DNA of 58,274 nt from contig NZ_JAFMYU010000035.1 of NCBI RefSeq assembly GCF_017353255.1, positions 1 through 58,274 of the forward strand, read 5' to 3'. The notes under the pieces were generated by a model that saw only the letters and a program-made list of their open reading frames with translations, was not told the origin of the DNA and searched no databases. Below, piece after piece: positions 1 through 7,856 of the stretch. Numbering within the stretch: the stretch's first letter is position 1; every line of letters begins with the position of its first letter. Both the position numbers and the translations under genes were made by a program. Source of the stretch: Fibrella aquatilis (GTDB lineage Bacteria; Bacteroidota; Bacteroidia; Cytophagales; Spirosomataceae).

Positions 1-588
1 TATGCGCAGGACGTTCCCTACACCGCCGCTAACGAACTGCGCGGCAGTGGTCGAATCGTGGACGAAGCCATTCCGGTGAAGCCCATCGAGCGCGTCATCA
101 TCAACCAGTTTCCGGCCTCAATTACGGTCAATACCAGGGCAACCAGCCCGTCGGTACAAATTGGAGTAGATGACAACCTGCTGTCGCTGATTCAGTATGT
201 TAATGACAACGGCACGCTGACGCTGTCGTTTAAAGAGCCTGCCGGTAAGTGGGTGAACAAAGCCACGATCAGCATCACAATCAATGCGCCGGGGCTGACA
301 CAGCTCACCTCCCGCTCGAACAGCGACGTGCTGGTACGGGGCCTGACGGGGGCGCAGTTCAACCTTACCAACGAAGCCAACGGCACCGTAACCCTGCTCG
401 GCGCCGTCGACACATTTAACCTGCTCAGCACCGCCAATGGCACCATCAACGCCGACAAGCTGCCTGTACAACAGGCCAACGTAGTTACCAAAGCCAACGC
501 CACCGTGCGTATCAACGCCCGCTCGGCCAACGCCGTCAACGCCAGCCACGCCAGCATCATTAATCAGGTGTATGTGGTGAAAGAGTGA
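1..588 (+). CDS. GIN-domain (DUF2807) secreted protein, 5' end outside window
   Basis: The reading frame is open from the first base, so the gene starts before the window; the GTG at 58 is internal. The first visible residues (YAQDVPY) look like the end of a signal peptide followed by the mature N terminus. The sequence GSGRIVDEAIPV, then VIINQFPASITV and DDNLLSLIQY, matches the opening of the putative auto-transporter adhesin head GIN domain. Repeating short strands rich in Asn, Thr and Ala (ANGTVTLLG, ANGTINADK, ANATVRINA) suit the right-handed beta structure of that family. It is probably exported to the periplasm or surface; its ligand is unknown. A separate promoter-like element follows the stop, so it is probably not co-transcribed with the next permease. 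Confidence 0.8.
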   Translation, partial: YAQDVPYTAANELRGSGRIVDEAIPVKPIERVIINQFPASITVNTRATSPSVQIGVDDNLLSLIQYVNDNGTLTLSFKEPAGKWVNKATISITINAPGLTQLTSRSNSDVLVRGLTGAQFNLTNEANGTVTLLGAVDTFNLLSTANGTINADKLPVQQANVVTKANATVRINARSANAVNASHASIINQVYVVKE

Positions 589-591
589 CGA

Positions 592-654
592 TTAACAATC
601 ATTAACAACCTGTGCAATAGCCCTGTATGTACCTTTCCGGCCGGAAACGATAGG
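592..654 (+). promoter_or_regulatory. Promoter region of permease 1: TTAAC repeat plus TACCTTTC
   Basis: Two TTAAC copies lie ten bases apart (592-596 and 602-606). TACCTTTC follows at 630-637 after 23 bases; it resembles the Bacteroidota -7 element TAnnTTTG. The perfect palindrome TTTCCGGCCGGAAA (634-647) overlaps its end and could be an operator. GGAAACGATAGG lies just before the start codon. The same arrangement is found before the permease at 4264. The promoter role is inferred from this repetition. Confidence 0.55.
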
Positions 655-661
655 GAGGCAT

Positions 662-3061
662 ATGCTCAGCAATCAACTTAAACTGGCCTGGCGAAATTTG
701 CTGGGGCAGCGCAGCTATACGCTGCTTAATATACTCGGGCTGAGTGTGGGCCTGGCGGGCGGGTTGCTCATTTTTCTGTTCATCCGCCACCACCTGAGCG
801 TTGACCGGCACCACACAAAGTTCGACCGTATTTTTCGCATCACTACCGATCTGCACCTCGATGATGGCTCGGTAGAACCGTATCCCGAAGCGCCGCTGCC
901 GATGGCTGAGGTACTACGTACGGACTACCCGCAGGTGGAACAAGCCGCGTTTCTACGGATGAACCGGTCACTGACGGTTAGCGTCAGACGGCCCGGACGT
1001 ACCGCGTCTACGCCGTTTCTGGAGCAGGAAAGCACCGCCCTCGTAGAACCCCAGTTCTTCCAGATTTTTGATTATCAATGGCTCAGTGGTAACCCGAAAA
1101 CAGCCCTAACTATGCCCGGAAGTATTGTACTGACGGCATCCTGGGCAAAACGGTACTTCGGCGACGCCGCCCCTATCGGGCAGGTCGTCAAGCTCGACCA
1201 CACCATAAACGCTACCGTGACAGGCGTGGTGGCCGATCCCGCCAACCCCACTGATACGCATGTCGGGCTGTTTATTTCCATAGCCACCCATCGGCAATTC
1301 AACCCTACGTATGACGCGAAAGACGAGTGGTGGAACTTCAGCAGCACCGACCGGCTGTACGTCACGCTGAAAAATTCCGCTCAGGCCAGTCAACTTGACG
1401 CTGCCTTTCCCAAACTGGCCAAAAAACAGTTTGGCGACATGGCCAAGGCGTATGAGTTCCACACCCAACCGCTGGCCGACGTACATTTCGACGTAACGCG
1501 CGTTGGCGGAGTTATCCGACGGTCGCTGTTGGTGTCGCTGGGGTTGATTGGCGCGTTTCTCGTCTTTATTGCCTGCATCAATTTCACCAATCTGGCCACG
1601 GCACAAGCCTTCCGGCGGAGCAAGGAAGTGGGCATTCGCAAAACCCTGGGTAGTTCGCGGAAGCAACTAGCGGGGCAATTTCTGCTCGAAACCGGCCTGA
1701 TTATCAGCGTGGCTACCGGGTTGGCCATAGTGCTGACGTGGGTTAGCTTGCCGCTGTTCGGTAGCTGGGTCCGTGTGCCTATTTCATTCCATCCTGATCT
1801 AATTATATGTCTGTTTATCAGCGCGTTAATGCTCCTGGTAGTCGTATTGGCGGGGGGCTACCCGGCGTTTGTGCTATCGGGATTTGTCCCGGCGATGAGC
1901 CTGCGTGGAACGCTCACCGCAGCAACAACAGGTGGCTATTCAATCCGGAAAGGGTTAGTGGTGCTCCAGTTTGTGGTGTGTCAAGCGTTGCTGGTGGGGT
2001 CACTTATCGTGCTTAAGCAGGTGCGGTTCATGCAGCAGGCAGACCTTGGCTTTCAACCCGGCAACGTGCTGACAATCAATCTGCCAATGGCCGAAAAGAA
2101 GTCGTGGTCAGCTTTCAAAGACGAGCTAAACCGTTACGCCAACATCAAATCTGTCACGCTGCAGTACCGCCCGCCGTCGTCTAAAGTGATGAATGGCGGC
2201 TCCCTTAAATTCGGGGCAAAAATGGACTGGACGCCCTATCCCGTTCGCGAACGGCTTGCCGATGCAGACTACCTCAAAACGTACAATCTCAAGTTGCTGG
2301 CAGGCCGGAATATTGTGGAGGGCGATTCCATCCGAGAATACGTTATTAACGAAACGCTACTGCATAAACTTGGCTTCCGCAGGCCGCAGGATGTGTTAGG
2401 TAAGCGAATGCAATACTACCTGTCGGCGGTGCCGCTGCCTATTGTGGGTGTAGTGAGGGACTTTCACCAGCGGTCTTTGCATGAACCCATTGGTCCCTGT
2501 TTCATCGCTACCTACCCAGCCATGTACCGGCAGGCGGGAATCCGCATAGCGGGGCAATCATCGGTGCGGACGCTGGCTCACATCCGGGCAGTCTGGCAGC
2601 GGCTCTACCCAACGGACGTATTTGACTACGAATGGCTGACCGACAACCTAGCTCACTTCTACCAAACCGAAACTACCCTTTCGACACTTACCAACGCGTT
2701 TTCCCTCTTGGCCATGCTCATTTGTTGTTTGGGCCTCTACGGGTTGGTTGCCTTCACGGTGGGGCAGCGCACGAAAGAAATTGGTATTCGTAAAGTGCTG
2801 GGGGCCAGCGTCTCCGGCATCGTGGCCCTGCTTACCCGCGACTTTGTAAAGCTGGTAATAGTGGGCATCGCCATTGCCTCGCCGCTGGCGTGGTGGGCCA
2901 TGAACAGTTGGCTGCAAAGCTTCGCCTACCGGGTCGAGATTGGCCCGTGGGTGTTTGTGCTGGCAGGCAGCTTAGGTACATCAATTGCCTTGCTCACAAT
3001 CAGTTACCAAAGCATTAGCGCCGCCCTGATGGACCCGGTGAAGAGCTTGCGGAGTGAGTAA
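662..3061 (+). CDS. Duplicated FtsX/MacB-type ABC permease (permease 1)
   Basis: This 799-residue inner-membrane protein has the double architecture of the group. A first transmembrane helix (about residues 18-41) leads into a MacB-like periplasmic core. An FtsX block follows (about 285-410) with the coupling motif EVGIRKTLGSSRKQL. A fifth helix (about 430-450), a second core and a second FtsX block with KEIGIRKVLGASVSGIV come next. The C terminus is DPVKSLRSE. Motifs predicted to contact an ATPase are kept, yet no ATP-binding gene is in the window. MacB relatives move lipoproteins or peptides or act mechanically on the envelope; the substrate here is unknown. The ATG at 662 gives the usual MLxNxxKLAWRNL start. 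Confidence 0.93.
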   Translation: MLSNQLKLAWRNLLGQRSYTLLNILGLSVGLAGGLLIFLFIRHHLSVDRHHTKFDRIFRITTDLHLDDGSVEPYPEAPLPMAEVLRTDYPQVEQAAFLRMNRSLTVSVRRPGRTASTPFLEQESTALVEPQFFQIFDYQWLSGNPKTALTMPGSIVLTASWAKRYFGDAAPIGQVVKLDHTINATVTGVVADPANPTDTHVGLFISIATHRQFNPTYDAKDEWWNFSSTDRLYVTLKNSAQASQLDAAFPKLAKKQFGDMAKAYEFHTQPLADVHFDVTRVGGVIRRSLLVSLGLIGAFLVFIACINFTNLATAQAFRRSKEVGIRKTLGSSRKQLAGQFLLETGLIISVATGLAIVLTWVSLPLFGSWVRVPISFHPDLIICLFISALMLLVVVLAGGYPAFVLSGFVPAMSLRGTLTAATTGGYSIRKGLVVLQFVVCQALLVGSLIVLKQVRFMQQADLGFQPGNVLTINLPMAEKKSWSAFKDELNRYANIKSVTLQYRPPSSKVMNGGSLKFGAKMDWTPYPVRERLADADYLKTYNLKLLAGRNIVEGDSIREYVINETLLHKLGFRRPQDVLGKRMQYYLSAVPLPIVGVVRDFHQRSLHEPIGPCFIATYPAMYRQAGIRIAGQSSVRTLAHIRAVWQRLYPTDVFDYEWLTDNLAHFYQTETTLSTLTNAFSLLAMLICCLGLYGLVAFTVGQRTKEIGIRKVLGASVSGIVALLTRDFVKLVIVGIAIASPLAWWAMNSWLQSFAYRVEIGPWVFVLAGSLGTSIALLTISYQSISAALMDPVKSLRSE

Positions 3062-3101
3062 AAGGGAGTGGCAATAGGAAGTGGCTGCCGTCAACATACT
3101 A

Positions 3102-4073
3102 CTACTGACTGCTTTGCGCTACTTTCTGTTCAGTTGGGATCGTTTTTACGTCGCGCTCACGCTCGGTTTGCTCTACATAAACGGCGTGGTCGGCGGGTTC
3201 GATCCTGATGCCGAAGTGGTTGGCATAGGCCTGCGTAAACTCAGCTCCGAAGTAGAGAATGGCGGCGGTGTAGTAAATCCAGGTCAGCACCACAATGAGT
3301 GACCCGGCGGCTCCATACGACGAACTCGTTCCGGTGGTGTCGATGTAGAGGCCAATGACGTAGCGACCCAGCATAAACAGCAGGGCCGTGAACAGCGCCC
3401 CCCAGCGCACGTCTTTCCAGCCAATCTTAGCGTCGGGCAGCACCTTGAAAATCACGCTGAACAAGAGAGCAATAACGGTTGTGCTGATCAGGAAATTGAT
3501 GCCACTGACTACATATACACTTAAGCCGGGCAACAGTCGGCTCAACTGGCTACCCAATGCCAGTATTAACCCATTGATAATAAACGAAACCAGCAACAAA
3601 AAACCCAAACTAACTACCAGCGAGAAAGACAGCAGCCGGTCTTTGATTAGCTTGAGCCATCCCTTCTTGGGTTTGGCTTTCACGCGCCAGATCAGGTTAA
3701 TCGAATCCTGTATTTCCACAAAAATGCTGGTGGCTCCAATAAACAGCGTACCAATGCTGACCAGCAGGGCCGTGTTGGTTTTGTTCGACAGACTGACGTT
3801 TTTGATCATCGTCTGAATCTGCTGCGCGGCTTCATTGCCCACCAGCCCATTGATCTGCCCGAAAATCTGGCCCTGAATGGCTTCCTGCCCCAGAAAAATA
3901 CTAGCCAGCGACATAACCAGTACCAGCAGCGGGGCCAGGGAGAAGATGGTATAGTAGGCCAGGGCGGCGCTTAGCTTCAGGCCGCGGTCGTCCAGGAAGC
4001 CGTTGCCAGCGTCGCCCAGGACAGTCCGGGCGTTGGCGAAAAAACCTTTTTTGACGTTTTGTTCGGTAGTCAT
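3102..4073 (-). CDS. YihY/BrkB-family inner-membrane protein
   Basis: The 323-residue protein has about six hydrophobic helices and typical YihY/virulence factor BrkB motifs: DRGLKLSAALAYYTIFSLAPLL near the N terminus, a central IWRVKAKPKKGW segment and a late GSLIVVLTWIYYTAAILYFG stretch. The family was once labelled ribonuclease BN but is a membrane protein of uncertain function. The tail is polar and probably cytoplasmic. The gene converges on permease 1 (40-base gap) and is divergent from permease 2. It breaks the permease series and shows no functional link to it. The ATG at 4073 gives a full-length N terminus. Confidence 0.92.
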   Translation of the reverse strand: MTTEQNVKKGFFANARTVLGDAGNGFLDDRGLKLSAALAYYTIFSLAPLLVLVMSLASIFLGQEAIQGQIFGQINGLVGNEAAQQIQTMIKNVSLSNKTNTALLVSIGTLFIGATSIFVEIQDSINLIWRVKAKPKKGWLKLIKDRLLSFSLVVSLGFLLLVSFIINGLILALGSQLSRLLPGLSVYVVSGINFLISTTVIALLFSVIFKVLPDAKIGWKDVRWGALFTALLFMLGRYVIGLYIDTTGTSSSYGAAGSLIVVLTWIYYTAAILYFGAEFTQAYANHFGIRIEPADHAVYVEQTERERDVKTIPTEQKVAQSSQ

Positions 4074-4192
4074 CGGCAGAGACGGGTAAAAAATAACGTT
4101 TCATCTTGATAACCAGCCGTTGGCCAAAATGTCCTTTCCAACCCATCGACTGACCCGGCTGCATTGGCTGTTTGGCAGCGTCTTACTCAACC

Positions 4193-4257
4193 TTAACAAT
4201 TCTTAACGGCCTGTTTGTTAGCAGTATACGTACCTTTCCTACCTGGAAAACGATAGG
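4193..4257 (+). promoter_or_regulatory. Promoter region of permease 2: TTAAC repeat plus TACCTTTC
   Basis: TTAAC occurs at 4193-4197 and 4203-4207, again ten bases apart, with TACCTTTC at 4231-4238 after 23 bases. TTTCC (4235-4239) and GGAAA (4245-4249) form an inverted repeat at the expected transcription start. GGAAAACGATAGG (4245-4257) precedes the ATG. Spacing and sequence match the element at 592-654, which supports shared regulation. Confidence 0.55.
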
Positions 4258-4263
4258 TATATT

Positions 4264-6669
4264 ATGCTCAACAACTACCTCAAAATCGCTTGGCGGAACC
4301 TGCTGACCCGCCGTTTTTATTCACTCCTCAATATCGTCGGACTGGCCGTGGGTATCACATTCGCTGCCCTGATCGGGGCCTATGTCTGGACTGAATATCA
4401 GGTCAATACCGGCTTGCGCCACGCCCACCGGCAGTACCTCGTGCAAAGCCGCTGGACCGACGCCAACCAGGGTATGCCCTTAACCACGCTGGCCCCTATG
4501 GGCGCGGCCCTGCGGGCCAACTACCCTGCGCTGGTGGCTAACTACTACCGGTTTCACGGGGTCAACGCCACCATCTCGCGGGGTACCAACCACTTCCGCG
4601 AGTCGATCCAGATCGGCGACTCTACCCTGCTAACCATGTTTGGGTTTGACCTCCTCCACGGCGACCCGCGCACGGCCCTGATCGCCCCCAACGCCATCGT
4701 GATTACGGCCGATAAAGCCCTGAAATATTTCGGCAAAACCGACGTGCTCAACCAGTCGCTGACCGTAGAGACACCGCAGGCCGGTAAGCGCGACTACCTT
4801 GTCACGGGCGTGTTAAACGCATTGCCCAACAACTCCGTCTCGCACCTGCTGACCGAGGTCAACGAGGTGTTTATGTCGGCGGGGAGTCTAGCCAGTTTCG
4901 GGGCCGATTTCACGGTGTGGGCCAACCCCTACATCGTCACCTACGTGGAGTTACAGCCGGGCGTGTTGCCGGAGCAGTTGCAGGAACCACTGGCCCAACT
5001 CATCAGGACCAACACCCCGCCCGAAACGCAAAAAAACCTGACTGCCTACCTCACGTCCCTAACCGATTATTACCGCCAAAGCAACAATGGGCTGGTGGCG
5101 CAACTGATCGTGACGCTGCTGGCAGTGGCCGGGTTTATTCTGCTCATGGCCGTGGTCAATTTCGTAAACCTGTCGCTGGGTAGCTCGTCGGGGCGGCTGC
5201 GCGAGATTGGGGTTCGGAAGGCCCTGGGCAGCCTGCGCTGGCAGCTTACGGCCCAATTCCTGATGGAAGCCCTAGTGCTCACGGCCATCGCCACCCTGCT
5301 ATCGCTGGTGTTGTACAGCCTGTTCCGGCCCCTGTTCATAGATGTAGTAGGCAAGCCTATTCCGCCACTCTGGCACCTGCCGGGGCTGTTTTTTTCGGGC
5401 CTGCTGGGTCTAATGCTGCTGGTGGGGGGGCTGGCGGGGGGCTACCCGGCGCTGTACCTGTCGGCCTACTCCTCGGTCGATTCGCTCAAGGGCAAGCTGC
5501 GGTCTGTGCGGGAGGGGAGCCTGTTCCGGCGGGCGCTCATTACGGGGCAGTTCGCCATTGCTATCGTGGTGTTTGTAGGAGCGGTGATGGTGTCGCGGCA
5601 GATCGCGTTTTTCTTTACCAGCGACCTGGGTTTCAGCAAAGAATCCGTCCTCACGGTCTCGTCGCTCCCCCGCGACTGGTCGGCGGCGGGCGTAACCCGG
5701 ATGCAGGCCGTCCGCGCCGAACTGGGTCGGTTGCCGGGCGTAACGTCGGCGAGTTTATCGTTCGAAATCCCGAACGGCAACGTGGGCAACAGCGCCAACG
5801 TATACCGCCCGGGGCAGGACTCGACAAGGGCCGTGAGCATGAAATCCATGACTACCGACGAATCCTTTGCCGGCACCTACGGACTTAAAGTGCTGGCTGG
5901 CAGCTATTTCCACCCGGCCGGTGCGCCGCAGGATTCAAGCGGTATTGTGCTCAACCAAACCGCCACCCGCCTGATGGGCTATGCCACGCCCGCCGCCGCC
6001 GTTGATCAGCTGGTACGTGTGCAGGGCAGCCCACAACCCCTCCGGGTGCTGGGCGTGGTGCATGATTTTCACGTTGGCACCCTTCACCAAGCCATTGGTC
6101 CGGTGGCCATTGGCCACACGCAGAACCTACAGATCTACCGCTTTTTCTCCTTCCGGCTGAGGGGCAACCCGCGCAACGCTATTGCCGCGCTGGAACGCAC
6201 CTGGCGCACCCGCTTCCCCGACGCACCCTTCGACTATGCCTTTATGGATCAGACACTTCAGAAGCTATACCAATCGGAGCTTCAGTTGGAAAAAGCGGCT
6301 TACCTCGCCACGGGGCTAGCCCTGTTTATTGTGCTACTGGGGGTGGTGGGTCTGGTGTCGCTGAGCGTGGCGCGGCGCACCAAAGAGCTGGGCGTCAGGA
6401 AGGTACTGGGGGCATCGGTGCCTAACCTGGTGGGCCTGTTTTTAGGCGAATACGCCTGGGTGATCCTGCTGGCCAACGCGCTGGCGTGGCCCCTGGCCTA
6501 CTGGCTGCTGTCGGGCTGGCTGGCCACCTACGCCTACCACACCAGCCTGACGGCTTCGCCCTTTGCGCTGGTGGCTATCGCGCTGGCCGTCCTGACCAGT
6601 ATTGTAGTGGCCCTGCAAGTAGCCAAAGCGGCGCTGATGAACCCGGTGAAGGCCTTGCGGAGTGAATAG
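4264..6669 (+). CDS. Duplicated FtsX/MacB-type ABC permease (permease 2)
   Basis: At 801 residues it has the double core/FtsX layout. The first coupling motif is EIGVRKALGSLRWQL and the second is ELGVRKVLGASVPNLVG. The tail reads NPVKALRSE, slightly different from its neighbours. The first periplasmic core is less like the others (for example VWTEYQVNTGLRHAHRQYLV), so this copy is a more distant paralogue. It has its own promoter of the TTAAC/TACCTTTC type. Its stop lies five bases from the end of a convergent Uma2 gene. No ATPase is adjacent and the substrate is unknown. Confidence 0.93.
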   Translation: MLNNYLKIAWRNLLTRRFYSLLNIVGLAVGITFAALIGAYVWTEYQVNTGLRHAHRQYLVQSRWTDANQGMPLTTLAPMGAALRANYPALVANYYRFHGVNATISRGTNHFRESIQIGDSTLLTMFGFDLLHGDPRTALIAPNAIVITADKALKYFGKTDVLNQSLTVETPQAGKRDYLVTGVLNALPNNSVSHLLTEVNEVFMSAGSLASFGADFTVWANPYIVTYVELQPGVLPEQLQEPLAQLIRTNTPPETQKNLTAYLTSLTDYYRQSNNGLVAQLIVTLLAVAGFILLMAVVNFVNLSLGSSSGRLREIGVRKALGSLRWQLTAQFLMEALVLTAIATLLSLVLYSLFRPLFIDVVGKPIPPLWHLPGLFFSGLLGLMLLVGGLAGGYPALYLSAYSSVDSLKGKLRSVREGSLFRRALITGQFAIAIVVFVGAVMVSRQIAFFFTSDLGFSKESVLTVSSLPRDWSAAGVTRMQAVRAELGRLPGVTSASLSFEIPNGNVGNSANVYRPGQDSTRAVSMKSMTTDESFAGTYGLKVLAGSYFHPAGAPQDSSGIVLNQTATRLMGYATPAAAVDQLVRVQGSPQPLRVLGVVHDFHVGTLHQAIGPVAIGHTQNLQIYRFFSFRLRGNPRNAIAALERTWRTRFPDAPFDYAFMDQTLQKLYQSELQLEKAAYLATGLALFIVLLGVVGLVSLSVARRTKELGVRKVLGASVPNLVGLFLGEYAWVILLANALAWPLAYWLLSGWLATYAYHTSLTASPFALVAIALAVLTSIVVALQVAKAALMNPVKALRSE

Positions 6670-6674
6670 TACGT

Positions 6675-7115
6675 TCACAGAAAACTATTCATGTCCAGAT
6701 CAAGAATGGCCGAGTATGACGTTGGCGTGGTCAAACCGCCATCGCCAAAGCGGTAACGAAGCCACTCGCTGGTTCGGTAATCATACACGAAACCCTCGCG
6801 AATACCATACAGATCATCATCAATGAGTTGAATAACCTTACGTAAATCGGCCCGCAGGCCATTGGTATGGCACACCTCGATAATGATGGGTGTTAGCGAT
6901 TGGGCGTTGTCACGAAGCGAAATATCTGGCACTAAGCTGGCTTTGCCCTCATCCAACATGGTTTCGGGAAGCGGTTCCAGCAGGATCGATTTTTCACGAT
7001 GATACAAAATGCCAAGTCCCATGGTAAGCAATGAAATCACCCGCTGATGGTCGATGGGTGCCCATACGCCCTGATCTTCATGAACAAATGAGGGGTTAAC
7101 TGCGGGAAAATACAT
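6675..7115 (-). CDS. Uma2-family putative restriction-endonuclease-like protein
   Basis: This 146-residue protein has the Uma2 (DUF820) PD-(D/E)xK-like pattern: EPLPETMLDEG, then VPDISLRD and PIIIEVCH, where the Asp and Glu are the expected metal-binding residues, then the family's aromatic end (VYDYRTSEWLRYRFGDGG). Uma2 proteins are common in multiple copies in Cytophagales and cyanobacteria; their role is not established. It is clearly related to the product at 29549-30001. The gene is convergent with permease 2, and TACCTTAG lies upstream on the minus strand as a possible -7 element. Confidence 0.8.
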   Translation of the reverse strand: MYFPAVNPSFVHEDQGVWAPIDHQRVISLLTMGLGILYHREKSILLEPLPETMLDEGKASLVPDISLRDNAQSLTPIIIEVCHTNGLRADLRKVIQLIDDDLYGIREGFVYDYRTSEWLRYRFGDGGLTTPTSYSAILDLDMNSFL

Positions 7116-7368
7116 AGTGGTAATAGTCTTGTTCGCTTATCTAAGGTAGGCGTTTAGGCCGAAAAAAATACACGCTGCTGCTGTTCCCGTTTTTTTGAAA
7201 GTCCATTCATAGCATAGAAAGATTACGTTCAACAGGCTGTATTCTCGTGCGTATCATAGCCAAGACTATTTACAAACAATCAATTGGTAGCCAGCCCTAT
7301 GACGAAGCCCATTGGAAGGTCTTTTTCGTTGTTGTCTTAGACGGCCTCTACTCTGCTTTGGTTTGCAT
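7116..7368. other. Intergenic stretch without a recognisable gene
   Basis: This is the upstream region of the Uma2 gene (minus strand) and lies before the activator site at 7369. A short plus-strand open frame begins at 7247 but runs through the activator site, hairpin and promoter and resembles nothing. No tRNA, repeat or strong hairpin was seen here. Confidence 0.5.
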
Positions 7369-7397
7369 TGTCCGTTCAACTGTCCAAAATCGGACAG
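7369..7397 (+). promoter_or_regulatory. Upstream activator-like site A: half site plus TGTCC-N6-GGACA
   Basis: A TGTCC half site (7369-7373) precedes the palindrome TGTCC (7381-7385), AAAATC, GGACA (7392-7396). The same palindrome with an extra half site occurs before three other permease units. The palindrome starts 69 bases before the TGGC of a sigma-54-type promoter, a normal place for an enhancer-binding-protein site. The binding protein is not identified. Confidence 0.6.
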
Positions 7398-7410
7398 ACG
7401 GGTTTTACAT

Positions 7411-7445
7411 AAAATGCCCTTACAACTACGTAGGGGCATTTTTTT
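7411..7445 (+). terminator. Hairpin between activator site A and its promoter
   Basis: AAAATGCCC (7411-7419) pairs with GGGCATTTT (7434-7442), followed by T residues. It looks like an intrinsic terminator, but no plus-strand gene ends within 700 bases upstream. Its place between activator site and promoter recurs at sites B and C, so it may insulate or shape the promoter. Confidence 0.55.
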
Positions 7446-7449
7446 GGCT

Positions 7450-7464
7450 TGGCACCGCATTTGA
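7450..7464 (+). promoter_or_regulatory. Sigma-54-type (-24/-12) promoter A
   Basis: TGGCACCGCATTTGA fits TGGCAC-N5-TTGC in spacing (TGGC, seven bases, TTG), with A in place of the usual C of the -12 element. The start codon of the PadR gene lies 29 bases downstream. Three more copies with the same spacing precede other permease units. Confidence 0.6.
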
Positions 7465-7493
7465 TCGACATTATCGTATAAAATCAGGATGCC

Positions 7494-7844
7494 ATGAAGC
7501 GAGCGTTTTTGGGTGAGTTTGAAGAGATCGTACTGCTCACCGTGGCCGTGCTTTCCGGTGGCGGCGACGAGGCGGCATATGGCGTGACCGTGACGCAGGA
7601 AATTGAGCAGAAAACGGGCCGGGCCGTGGGTTTCAGCACCGTGCACACTACGCTGCAACGGCTGGAGGAAAAAGGCTACCTCTCCTCGCAGATGGGCGGG
7701 GCCACGGCCGAACGCGGTGGTCGCCGGAAACGGTTTTTTGCCCTCACCGCCACCGGACGAAAAGCCTTGGTAGAGGTGCAGCAGGTACGCGCCCAACTCT
7801 GGGAAGCCCTGCCCCCACAAGCGCTGCAACTCATGGGGTATTGA
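7494..7844 (+). CDS. PadR-family transcriptional regulator 1
   Basis: This 116-residue protein is a single winged-helix PadR domain: MKRAFLGEFEEIVLLTVAVL, then YGVTVTQEIEQKTGRAV, the recognition helix region STVHTTLQRLEEKGYLSS, and the wing GRRKRFFALTATGRKAL. It lacks the long C-terminal dimerisation helix of larger PadR proteins, as is usual for the short forms found beside duplicated orphan permeases. It is 12 bases upstream of a prefix-domain permease and probably heads the operon 7494-13157. It likely represses this unit or senses an envelope-active compound; the ligand is unknown. Promoter A lies just before it. Confidence 0.92.
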   Translation: MKRAFLGEFEEIVLLTVAVLSGGGDEAAYGVTVTQEIEQKTGRAVGFSTVHTTLQRLEEKGYLSSQMGGATAERGGRRKRFFALTATGRKALVEVQQVRAQLWEALPPQALQLMGY

Positions 7845-7856
7845 TTCCCACTAGCC

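Noticed and set aside
7247-7516. An 89-codon plus-strand frame before PadR 1
   Set aside because: It runs over the activator site, hairpin and promoter and has no family resemblance.
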